A stretch of DNA of 64,000 nucleotides from the NCBI RefSeq assembly GCF_910589235.1, contig NC_060964.1:2946490-3010489 (forward strand), given 5' to 3'. The position numbers and the translations under genes are program-made. The stretch comes from Vespa crabro (taxonomy: Eukaryota; Arthropoda; Insecta; Hymenoptera; Vespidae). Position 1 is the first letter of the stretch. Every line of letters starts with the position of its first letter. The notes under the pieces were generated by a model. The model searched no databases, was not told where the DNA came from, and saw nothing but the letters and a program-made list of their open reading frames with translations. Below are positions 33,903 to 45,300 of this stretch, piece by piece.

Positions 33903-35690
33903 ATGCAACTATTCTTGGTGGCTGCAGCATTGCTGCAAGTGGGTCTCTGCGGTCATGTGGCCATTAGGATGCCATATTTAAACCCTGCTGGTGTAACATA
34001 CATTAATAACGTCCCAGAGGAATCATCCCTTGCTTATGCAACTGCTTATCAAACTCAGCAACACTTTGGAGCTCCATTGCAGTACGCTGCACCCTTACAA
34101 TACGCTCAAGCTACAATTCCAGCGAAGGTTGAAGCACATCACGTTGGATATGCTGCAGCACAAGTACCAGCTGTCGCTGCTGTTCCTTATGTCAAACATG
34201 TACCAACTGTATCTCACGTTCCCGTTACCAGGATTGAAGCACAACCAGCTGTATTTGAAAAACAGCTTGATGTCATCAAGCCTGCTGTCTCCACGCGTAA
34301 AGTAGAGGTCTGAGTGAAAACAAAATTGTTTTCTTTTTTTAAATAAAATATAAATATTCTAAACTTTAAAACGTTTCAAATAGGGTATACACATCATTGG
34401 TCTAACTATAAACTAACTATAAATTAATAATCTTAATAATCTAAAACATAAAACAAAAATATTTCAAGTAAGCTATACTTATCATTGATTTAACTAAATT
34501 TCATCTAATAATCCTAATAATCTAAAATATAATACAAAAGAGAAAATAAATCATTTTAAATAAGATTGTATTAATATAGGTACGTCGACCGGCTATTCAG
34601 AAACAATTCTACGATATCGAAGAACGTGTAATCATCAGGCCAGCTGGTTCAGCAGTGGTAGAACTTGACGAACCAACATCGAAATCACAAAAAGGACCTG
34701 CCGTTATCCAACCTTTGGCTTATGATTCCATCCATGCACCAATCCAAATACCAGCACTTACTCATTCGGTTAGCCCAGCTCCTCTCTTCATTCCCTCTTC
34801 AACCCCAGCACCAGCAATAGCATCTTCTACTGCTTCTTCGATCTCTGAGGAAGAATCTGTTGTAGTAGACAATCCTGAATTCCGTAACGCGAACTCTGCA
34901 CAAAACGAACAACGTCTCTTCTCTTCTGCTGATCTATCTCAGGTGTTTATTCATAATGCTTTTTTCATCGCTTCTAAGATGTTAAATTAACTTTGATTTT
35001 TATCGAACTACTTCTTTTTGATTTAGACTAGAACTCAACCTCAAGTAATCACTCGTTCAAACGGAGCACCATTGGAAGAAAACTCTCCATTCATTGCTCA
35101 TGATCCATCCCCATCTGTTGTTCCTAGTCAAAGATTAAATGCTGAAGAAAATAAATCCAATCAGAACAGACTGATCGAGCTTCTCACGGCACGTGGTAGT
35201 ATTTCTGAGGTAATTACTGTCATCTTTAATATACTTGTTTCATTTGTTTACATCAACTTCAGACAAGCGAAAACATTTTTTTTCAATGAATCAAATGAAA
35301 AAATATCATTGATCATTCCAGGTTGGATTCGATCGTACAGGAGATGTCAGCAGACAGAACATTGAAGCAGGACACATACGTGCACGCGTTTTGTCCGCAA
35401 CTCCAGCACCTGATAACGCGGAACCAACCGATCAACGTGTCTCCACCAGACGTGTCGTAGTTAGCAGACCAATCGAAACTCTTCAAGAAGTCGATGTTGT
35501 TGAGCCAGCAACGAAACTCGAAAGAGTATCTATTCAGCAGCCAACTCTAATTAAAACTGCTCATTTGGATCACGTTCAGGTTCATGGTTCTGTACCAGTC
35601 GTCGGAAAAGCCTATGCACCAGCAGTAGCACATGCAGCTGTTCCTGTTTATCAGAAAACTATTTCACCTGCTTACGAGTATTATCATTGA
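33903..35690 (+). CDS. Secreted low-complexity cuticle-like protein, 439 aa
   Basis: Four coding exons: 33903-34307, 34580-34942, 35027-35209, 35322-35690, all joined in phase 0 (135, 121, 61 and 122 residues). The ATG lies two bases after a TTTCAG acceptor. The N-terminus MQLFLVAAALLQVGLCG is a clear signal peptide. The first third carries AAPLQYA repeats and Ala/Val/Tyr/Pro-rich sequence of the kind seen in insect low-complexity cuticular proteins. A conserved-looking block (QKQFYDIEERVIIRPAGSA) follows the first coding junction, and the C-terminal exon has Val-rich basic segments ending in AYEYYH. No R&R, CPAP or Tweedle domain is seen, so I name it only by character. The TATA promoter, noncoding first exon and neighbouring secreted genes suggest shared tissue-specific expression, probably in epidermis. 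Confidence 0.8.
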
Positions 35691-38060
35691 TTAAAATCTA
35701 TCCAAACTCGGCCGAATTTCATAAGCTTGGAAAAAGATTCGTATATATAAATATTTTTTACGATCTTTTTCTGAACTTATCGAAATAATCATGATACGCT
35801 TATATAAATCCAGTGGAAATCTTGGCTGATCGTTCATTCGAAAAGTCTACAAGAATTCCAAATGACTATTTGTCATTATGACTGATTACAAAATTCTATT
35901 CCGTGGAGATGACGTTTACTGTTGTATAAAAAACCTAGCCATTAAAGTTGTGATTAATAATGATCTACATCTTTTTTGTACTTTCATAAATGAACAAGTT
36001 GAGTGTATACACACATACATACACACGCACACGCACACATTATCACAAATGAAAATAAAAAATATAGAAATTAAAATTCTTATGTCTTTTATGATCCTTG
36101 CCGTTTTCTTATATCATGACCTATATAAAATTTGCTAACTTTATCCAATTTAATTAAATATTTAAAAGATAATCATGTAAGATACGACATTCTACTTCAT
36201 AATGAAAAATAATATATGTCTTAATATATGAACAAGCGAACGAAGGACGCCTAAAATCTAAAAATAAAACCTTGAATAATTCTCTGAATGAAAAAAAGTT
36301 TATAATGATTTGATCATTCATTAACGATCATATCATCAATGAACGATTAGAAGGGATGCTTTAAAAAGACACTTGAATAATACAAATAATAATCCAGATT
36401 TTTTTTAGATCCTCCATATAAATCCTTTATCGAAATATGATATTTCTGAAGATTATTAAAAACGACTTGACCAATGTGGACGACTTCCTGAATCAGTGAA
36501 TCAATTCTGACAAGGGCGACTGCTCTGTCGGTTAGTTTCTGCCTTTAAGGTCGCAACATTGACCCGAATACCACGAGAATATCCATTCTCTCCTTACCTT
36601 CGATTAACGACGAGTTGAAAATTGCGAAGCTTTCATGGAAATCTAAATTATGAGAAATATCCTAGTATGAAGGAAGAGAGAAAAAAGGAAAAAAGAAAAA
36701 AGAAAATCAAACATATAATCTAAACTTAATTAAATAAAAAGATATTTCCAACTTGATCGTTTAAATTAATAAATTTTTTAATTAGATCGACTAGCTTGAT
36801 TAATTAGATTGATTAGCTATCACGAAGAATCAACGAATTCTAATGTTTTCCCAATAAACACGAAGGATGATAGAATTTCTTTTTCACCAAATTTTTGCTT
36901 GCATTATATCGTACGGTCACGTTCGATTTAATGCGTAACTTTCGTTCACGAACGAAATCGGTATCGTAACAAACGGGCGTGCCGGATACACCCATGGAAT
37001 TCGGATATTCTGATGTAAAAAGTGAAACTAGAATGAGAAATATCCAAAAGACACCCACACACACATATATATGTGTATGCAAGGCTTCTTATATTTTTAG
37101 CTTTGTATTAAGATTTTCGAATAATACAAAAGATAATAAAGAAAATAAGACATTTTTAAATAAAATGATTGATATTTATTAAATAGAGAGAATTGTTTAT
37201 TTATCTAATATATTAAAAATATTAAATACGATAAATAATAAGAATAAATATAAATAAAATAAATAACAAAAATAAATAAACAATATGAAATAATTATGTA
37301 TTAATTATTTTAATCATATTCTGTTATTAATCATATAATTCTCTAATTAATATCAGATTATTATGTATTACACATTTTAATCATATTGATTTGTTATTTA
37401 TTATTTATTTAAATATAAAATGTTGGAAGTTATACATATTAACAAAGTTAATAATATAAATAAAAAGAAGAAACACAAAGAGCATTCAATTTTCTTCGTA
37501 CGTAGATCATCCTATAGATCTAAAATTTAATCTACTCGATCGTAAGTCACGTGGTTCAAAGCCCGCGCGTAATACAAAGATAAATACAAAGATTAATAAA
37601 TTTTACGATATGATAAATAGAAGCAACCGATGTAATGTAACATCCGGTTGCACGTTTATCACTCGATTATTTCTTCCTTTTTCAACATTAGAATCTTTCG
37701 ATCGATACGAACGATCTAGCAATCTTTTCAGCGAAACAAACAAACAGATGGAAATTAATCATTCGAAAAGATATAGGAATTCTTTGAAATTTGTTGTTTG
37801 TTTGGCTGATCATTGTGCGACAAAAAAAATCTTTTTAAAATAAAAAAAAAGATAAAAAGAAATAAAAATATGAGAGGAAGCTATACTAATTGGATCAATT
37901 GAAACGATCGATCGATATTCGTCACCCTTGACTTGATTTAGCTGAAGATCGATGACCTCGTCTCGAGGATAAGGACAAAGTTAGCCGATGGAAGGACCAA
38001 AGCAACGACTAGGCAATGACCACGAGTCTTCGGATGTAACCTTAGCTCGAGTGGAAAGCA
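35691..38060. other. Intergenic, no gene seen
   Basis: The 3' UTR of the cuticle-like gene begins here; ATTAAA at 35941 is a possible poly(A) signal. The remainder is AT-rich with a GC-richer unique stretch near 36440-36620. The unique sequence at 37900-38070 is probably upstream regulatory DNA of the next gene. Confidence 0.5.
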
Positions 38061-38076
38061 CTGGTCGAGCAACTCG

Positions 38077-38113
38077 TATATAAGTAACGCCGTCATGGAT
38101 CGTGCATTCAGTT
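38077..38113 (+). promoter_or_regulatory. TATA box and TCAGTT initiator of the 98-aa secreted gene
   Basis: TATATAAG at 38077-38084 and a perfect arthropod initiator TCAGTT at 38108-38113 (A at 38110), 31 bp from the TATAAG. The noncoding exon 1 is about 38110-38181 and ends at the donor GTAAGC. Confidence 0.75.
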
Positions 38114-38181
38114 AGATACTTACGAGGGAAACGTCGTCCATATCTAAAACGTCTTTGAAGAGATTTTTAAGTGGTCAAGAG

Positions 38182-38800
38182 GTAAGCAAGAAAGTGAAAA
38201 AAGTGTATATGTGCGGCGCATGTTTGTGTGTGTGTATGTATGTATATATGTACGTATGTATGTATGTATATATATATGTATGTATGTATGTGCTAAGAGA
38301 TAAATAAATAAAAAGAAAAAAAGAAAATATAAAGACGAAGAAAAAAAATCGTTTAAATTCAAATCCTCAAATTAAAAGTAAAGAAAATAATTCTTCAATC
38401 TTTTCAAGGTGATCCATACGATTTAAAGATATTAAATCCTATCAGAGAGATAGATCATGGCAATAACGATCGTAATCAAAGCTTAAAGTATATTTGATGA
38501 CTGTTGCGGTGAAATTTTAATCCGTTTTCTGCGGTCTCTCTTTTATCATATACGTTAGTATCAAAGTTAGAGTTGACAACTCTCTTTCAACAATTTTAAG
38601 AGAAGTTCTTAAACTTGTCACGGTAGAATCTTCTAGGATAACAAGAAGTATTAAATGGTTCCTCATTTTCAACAATTAGTTTATTTAGATCATTTGTCCT
38701 TTTCTATAGTATTTTTATAATATCGCGTTTCACCGTGGTAAGTTGAATTTTTGTGATAACAAGCAAATATCAACAAATTTTATATATAATATGTATATAT

Positions 38801-38850
<50 letters not shown>

Positions 38851-38886
38851 ACATAAAATTATTACTGCTAAATACATATAAATAAG

Positions 38887-38942
<56 letters not shown>

Positions 38943-39214
38943 TATTTTATATATTTTATATATTAATACGTTTTATATATAAAATAATAAAATAAATAAG
39001 AATATATTTTTCTTTATATATTTTATTAATTAAAATTTGACGATATTATTACAGAGCTAAGGAATTTATCTAACACTTGTATCCTTAATGTTTGTAATCG
39101 GTAAAAAATAAATAAATAAATAAATAAACATACAATTGTAAAAGTTTGAAAAGTATTTAATATTTTGACGAGTTAAATTTATTTAAGTATTTTAAAGAAA
39201 TATCTCTCTTACAG
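38182..39214 (+). other. 5' UTR intron of the 98-aa secreted gene
   Basis: It runs from GTAAGC to ...CTCTTACAG. It contains TGTA-type repeats at 38221-38291 and two TA arrays (38781-38847, 38888-38945). Confidence 0.65.
38781..38945. repeat. Two (TA)n arrays in the 5' UTR intron
   Basis: Long TA runs separated by about 40 bp of AT-rich sequence. Confidence 0.93.
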
Positions 39215-39230
39215 GTAAGGTGATCAAGAG

Positions 39231-39687
39231 ATGAATATCATTTTTGTTCTCGTCTTTGCTGGGGCATGCGCGGCTGCGCCACAATTCTTTGCTCAATCAG
39301 GAACGATCTATGCACATCCAGCCGTACTGTTGAATTCGGCAATGGAAAATACTTTACCGTATCACCTAAAAAACGATTTTTATAAAAATCCACGAATCGC
39401 TTCTGGACTTGCGAAAGAATCGTGGTTCACTGATAAAGAAATGCAGGTAAAACTATAGGGAAAAAATTTTCTTTACTTTCTTTTTTGTTTTTGTTTTTTT
39501 AATTGCATAAGAATAATAATTTCTTATACAAATTTCTTTTCGACTATGTGAATGACATAAAATGCTAATAAAAAATAACATCATTCAATGAATCATTTAT
39601 TCGCAGGTAATCGATCGCGACACGGACAAAATACCGCGGGAAAAAATATTCGACGTTTTGCATAACGCTGGTCTTGCTTATAAATAA
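39231..39687 (+). CDS. Small secreted protein, 98 aa, function unknown
   Basis: Two coding exons: 39231-39446 and 39607-39687, joined in phase 0 after a noncoding first exon. The signal peptide is MNIIFVLVFAGACAAA, with cleavage expected around CAA/AP. The mature chain of about 82 residues has no cysteines. It ends in a charged segment (SWFTDKEMQ, then VIDRDTDKIPREKIFDVLHN and a short AGLAYK tail) that looks constrained rather than low-complexity. The paired K/E-rich and PRE motifs give no family name I recognise; it is not an R&R cuticle protein. The strong TATA/initiator promoter suggests high, tissue-restricted expression. The gene model (donor GTAAAA, acceptor TTCGCAG, stop TAA) is solid; the function is not. 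Confidence 0.8.
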
Positions 39688-40296
39688 TAATCTCAAATAT
39701 ATCTTATTGAAATTTTTTTTATTGCCATAATACAATGAATATAACAAGTTCATATCGTAAAATAAGACGGTACGCAAAAAACTCGTTTGCATGAACGAAT
39801 TAACATGTGGTATCTATCATTTCTAATGTGTATAAGATGTATTTATTTAGATATCTTCTTTTTTTTTATAAATTTTTAGTTAATTGTAGTTAATTAGTAA
39901 ATTATATACAGCATCGTAATTATGTATATTTTTTATATAAAAGTTAGAATTTATTAAACAAATATAACGTTCCTGCAAGGGCTGTGAACAAGAAAGACAT
40001 TAATTATAAATCTAATGTTTTATTATAATCTTTTATAAATAATTATCGAGTAAAAACTGAATCTTCCTTTACTTAATATTTATCGTAATTGTTATAATGC
40101 TAATTTATTATCAGGATAATGTGTTTATAAAAATATAAAAATATAATAAAAATGATGTGATAAATTTATATACATATATAGATTAGATGTACTTAATTAT
40201 ATCGATTATAAATATATACAAAATATAAAAAAAATAAGAAACATAAAAAAATAAAGAGAAATATAAAAATGATACCAAAAAAGACGATGTACTTCG

Positions 40297-40302
40297 TTTA
40301 AT
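40297..40302 (-). terminator. Possible poly(A) signal (ATTAAA) of the MATH-BTB gene
   Basis: The minus-strand ATTAAA lies about 15 bp beyond the stop codon. It is close, and other AT-rich hexamers follow downstream, so the call is weak. Confidence 0.3.
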
Positions 40303-40316
40303 AAAATAGAAAATAA

Positions 40317-41312
40317 TCATTTAGTCATAAGAAAATTTAAAAGTTCTATCATTAAATCTGGATAAAATCGTTTTAAATTTTCATAGTTCTCTGTTTTCTT
40401 GATATCATTTGCATAATTTACTATAAACTTTATAGCATCTGCGACTAAATGATCTGAATTTATTTCGTTTGCCACAATCAAAATATCAATGACATTATCT
40501 ACATTCATTTTCGTTTGCAATATCTTTATGCAATTCTCTTCCAAATTAGTTATACCAAATCTATTAGCTATTGGCAAAAGTTCACGCGCATAAGAATCTA
40601 AGGTATTCTCATTCGCTGTATAAATGTAACATAACATATAATCAAATAGATCTGGATTTACATCATATATATCTATCCTGTTACTATTTTCATTCTTGGC
40701 TTTAATTATTAATGACTTAAAATAAGGATAATAACACAATATCGGAGTGTGTATCATAAATGGTTTGTCTTTAACATAAATAGTCATGTCACTGAATATG
40801 CCAGTTTTATACATAATATCTAAATACTCAGTTACATTTTCTTCCCATGACTTTAAAAGAACATATCTACCAGGAATCGATTCATAAATGAATTTTGCTG
40901 AAAGTGTGCTATAACTTATCGAACATTTCAAATTTATGTCTGTTTCACAATTTTTACAAATGTTAAATGTTTGTAATCCATATAGTTTGTTTGTAATGAC
41001 ATCCGATACAGTTACTTTCTTTTTAGATCCTCTTATTTTGTATTTGACATTCAAAACTATATCAGGTGGTGAATATTTAGAAAATAATAGACCAATTTGT
41101 ATGTCCTTACAAGTAATTTTAAAACATTTTGGACAGTGATAAAAGTCCAGAATACTTTGTAAACTTATTTGATAACAAATATGTACTTTTTTATATTTTT
41201 GTGTAAATATAGGCGATAATAATCGTTCTGATAAATTTAAAAAATATTCAACAGAAGTTATTTTCCATATATGAGATAAAGAAGTGGTATTCAGTTTGGT
41301 ATATTTATCCAT
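40317..41312 (-). CDS. MATH-BTB (SPOP-like) protein, intronless, 331 aa
   Basis: A single uninterrupted frame. Residues about 12-160 look like a divergent MATH domain (SHIWKITSVEYF...LLSPIF at the start). BTB runs from about 171 to 268 (FSDMTIYV at 173-180, HTPIL at 188-192 where SPOP has HKAIL, YIYT at 229-232), and a BACK/3-box-like tail from about 269 to 331 aligns in layout with SPOP. SPOP proteins are CUL3 E3-ligase substrate adaptors: MATH binds substrate, BTB/3-box binds CUL3 and dimerises. This family role is inferred. Oddities: two CxxC pairs (60/63 and 119/122) within the MATH region, Lys replaced by Thr in the conserved BTB motif, and no introns, suggesting a fast-evolving, possibly retroposed lineage copy. 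It is divergent to the helicase gene. Confidence 0.85.
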   Translation of the reverse strand: MDKYTKLNTTSLSHIWKITSVEYFLNLSERLLSPIFTQKYKKVHICYQISLQSILDFYHCPKCFKITCKDIQIGLLFSKYSPPDIVLNVKYKIRGSKKKVTVSDVITNKLYGLQTFNICKNCETDINLKCSISYSTLSAKFIYESIPGRYVLLKSWEENVTEYLDIMYKTGIFSDMTIYVKDKPFMIHTPILCYYPYFKSLIIKAKNENSNRIDIYDVNPDLFDYMLCYIYTANENTLDSYARELLPIANRFGITNLEENCIKILQTKMNVDNVIDILIVANEINSDHLVADAIKFIVNYANDIKKTENYENLKRFYPDLMIELLNFLMTK

Positions 41313-42375
41313 TGTTTATATTAACTAATTTTTTTAATTGGTCTTATGCATAATACACAGCAACAAACCGTACGTAGAAATGAAGAAGAATCTATAAGAA
41401 AAATTTCTAATAAATTTATATATATATATATTTTTTTTAACAATTTTTCATAGTATTATCTTTATGTTGTTATATAATTATAATCAAAAAAATTCAATTC
41501 ACATAAAATAACAGGAATTAAAAATTGAATCTTTTGAAATGATAAGGCAGGTCCTTTTGTTAATATAAAAGTAGGATGTAGATCTTATGTATTTATATAT
41601 GCATACCTTATATAGTATAAATTAATTTCTTTATCAAAACTCAACACCCTTTTGCGTAGTACTTAATTCAATTTAGAAAATTCAATTTTAAAGGAATTTT
41701 AATATTTATGGCATAACGTTCTTCCATGTACTTATTGGCTTTTCACTTTCATCGTAGTTAACTCTGTAACGTATCTTTATTTTCGTTAAATTGCTACGTC
41801 ACAATATTACTATACATATATATATATATATACACATACATATTGCTAATTATATTTGAATATAAACTATCAAATAATAGGAGAGTATTGTTTACTTTTC
41901 AATTCAGTTTTTGCGCTTTCAGTTACGCATGCTCACTTTGCTTATTTGGGCATTTATGCGCATAGACACGAAATTATGGATGCTTTACCTAGTGGATATT
42001 GCCAACAATGATTGAACTTTTTCATCGGCTGATTTATTAATAGAAAATATTATTGAAATTAATTTCGATTTATATAAATACAGATACATTATATTGAATA
42101 TTGCGTATTATTCAATATATCAATAAATATATTTGTGAATATAAAAAAAACTTGTAATTAACAAAAAGTCAATCTAGTTATAAATATAAAATCACCAAGG
42201 ATTGTAACCTTAAAAGTCTTCTTTACGGATTAAACTGCGTCTTTACGGATTCAATGTTTATTTACAAAAATTGACATCGTGAAATTTTTCAAGTGCCTTT
42301 GAAATAAAATGTATATACTTTTCTGTGACTTATGTATACCTATTTAAATGTAAATTTATTGTTCTCACTGATATA
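41313..42375. promoter_or_regulatory. Divergent intergenic region between MATH-BTB and helicase genes
   Basis: About 1.06 kb between the two start codons. It includes a TA run at about 41816-41832 and a somewhat GC-richer block at 41700-41990 containing TACGCATGCTC and ATGCGCATAG. No TATA box is placed convincingly for either gene; promoters are probably TATA-less. Confidence 0.4.
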
Positions 42376-45300
42376 ATGACTTCTAATACGTGCCATAATT
42401 TTTTATTGGAAAGAATTCATTTCCCAGGCACTATCATTTTAGATGAACCAGGAAAAACAGTAAAGATATTTACAGTTTTTATAATTAATTCTAATATAAA
42501 TATTATTAATTATTATTATATTTCTTATTCTTTTAATTGTCTTTCAGTATACTTGTGGCAGAGGAAAAGAAAATCAAATACAGTGTATTAGTCTTACAGT
42601 ATCCCGTCAACACTGTAGTTTTTTCCGTAATGATCATGAAATATATGTTATAGATTTAGGAAGTTCCAATGGTCTATTTGTAAATGAAATTAAACAAAAA
42701 GCAAGGCATATGGTTAAATTGAATGACAATGATATTATTGGAATCGGTTGTCCAAATGCCGATAATACAAATAATGATATGTTTATTTATAAATTACGTT
42801 TTATTGTTAAAAACCAAACATTGACAGATGGGAAATATATTACAATGCCTGAGATATCTATATGCAAAAATGCATTAACAGAAAGTACTGATAAATACTG
42901 TCATTCTTTATCTGAACATAATGTAAACAGGTCATCTGATTTAATTGCATCAAATGAAGTATCTGAACTTTCAAAAAATGTGAATAACTCTTGTCAAATA
43001 AAAACGTTAAATAAAAAGGTGGATAATAGAACTAACAAAGTTAATTCAAATGAAGAGATTGAATTAATAGATACTTGTGCAGAAATTAATACGATAAAAC
43101 AAGATACTTCACATTTGGATACTAATAACGATAATAAATCTCAGAGAAAGAATGATATTAGTATACATAAAAACTTATCTGAAGTAAACAGTGCAGAAAA
43201 TCCTTTAATACAGAAGGATGTTTTAAATAAAACAAATGAATTTCAACCCATAAAAGAAGATGAAGTGATCTGTATCGATTTGGCTAATAATATTGATACA
43301 GAAATAGTACAAGAAAACGATGATGATAATATTAAAAATACATGTACGAATAAAAGGACATACCATACAAATAATGCAGTATATATAAATGATATTGATG
43401 ATACAAGTATACATAAAGATATGAGTAATAATATTAAAATATCACAACAACGGGATCATTCTGAAAATGTAAAAATACGGAATGAAGTACATGACAATTT
43501 AAAAGAGCAAAATGAATCATTGATAAAAGAAAATACACTAAACAAGCCAGAAGATGGTCCTATAAATATTGTATATAATGGTGATTATTTTATTAAAATG
43601 GAAGATGAAATAATAATAACTGATGATGATGAAGAAACAATAAAAAATAATGTAAAAGATTCTAATAACTATACTGAATCAACAATCAAATTGAAACAAA
43701 TCAAGCAAGAACCAAAATTAAGATTTTCAGAAATTGATATAGTTAATTTAAGTGACGATGAAGAAAATGTATTCCCAAGTTCTCAATTATTTGATTCTAA
43801 TGTAGATGTAAATTCTGGAGTTAAGAAAGAAATTAAACGAGAATATAACGATAATCACGATGAAGATGTTAATAGGCTTGATGACACAGAAATAATTATC
43901 TCTGACAGTGAAGATGAAGATAACATATGGTTACATAGATTATCGCGAAGTCAACTGTTAAATGATACAATTTTGAGTAATGATAAAAAGAACCATACAA
44001 TAGAAACTGTGAAGGATGAACCTACAGGTACGGAGATAATTGATAAAGATATTCAAAATACTATTAAAAGATCCAATGAAAATATAAATGATACTTCGAA
44101 TCAACTTAGTGTTAGTATTAAAAATAATAGAGACAATGAAATAAAAGAACATAAAAAAAATGAAGAAAAAAATATTGAAAAAAAATACAAAAATAGTGAA
44201 CAATTTAAAAATAGTGATAAATTAGATATGGTAAAAGAACATGATCCTGATATTTCTCTTGATACAAGAAAAAAGGAAATAGATAATTTGTCTAATCAAG
44301 TACAGGAAAGTAATAATAAAATTAGTCATTCTCTCAATAAAAAACAAAACATGATTAATAATGACACAAATGACCGTGCACTTAAGCAGACCTTACATTC
44401 CAAAGAAATAAAATTAAATACAAGAAAAAGACCACAATTAATAGATGCGCCTTATATGCCTGTAAGAAAAAGAAAAAGACAACAAAGCATTTATAATATG
44501 GACAGCAAAAGGACTGAAGAAAATTTAAAAGAATATTTAGATTTAAAAGAACAAAAGCAAGATAAATGTGCTTCGACAAATTATCTTCCATCTGATAAAC
44601 TCAAAAAACTTCCCCTTTCAAAAGAAGAAAAAAAGAAACTTGTAGAAAATAGGAAAAATAAGTTAAAAAAAATTGCTGCAGAAGATAAAAAAGTGACTAA
44701 GATTGGACCATTAAAACCTTCTTTTTCAAAACCAAAAGCAAAAGTATCATTAAAATCTCGATCAGATTTTCTAATTGATGAGATACGATCAAAAACGGTA
44801 CTAAACAAACCATCAATAAAAAAATCTCTAGAAAACAAACAATGTCAAAATAATACTGTTAATATTGATACAAGAAAAGATGATGATGTACTACCTTCAA
44901 TATCCGCTTTAAAAATTAAAAAAAAAATACCTAATTATAAAGAAACATTAAATAATGTTACAAAACATTTACAGCAATCTTTAAGTATTACTGATGTTAA
45001 TTCTGCTCAATTAAATAAAATCAATGAATCACATTCAAATGTAAATAAACTTGAAAATATAGAAAATGTAACTAATGAAACAATTCATACAACAAAAGAT
45101 AAAAACATAGAGGCTATTACTACTTGTGACTTGAAAGATGAAGTAAAAATTAAAAAAAATGTTAAAATGCAAAAAGAAAATCGTTCTCCTAACAGACAAG
45201 CAATCAATCAACTAGAAAAACAAGAAAAAAATGTCTCTTTCAATAATGTTCTTGAAATTCATGAATATGAAATAGAACCTCAAAACATTTTAAAAAAACT

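Noticed and set aside
37550..37575. GGTTCAAAGCCC, resembling a tRNA B box
   Set aside because: Does not match the T-loop consensus, has no A box at the right distance, and no cloverleaf can be drawn.
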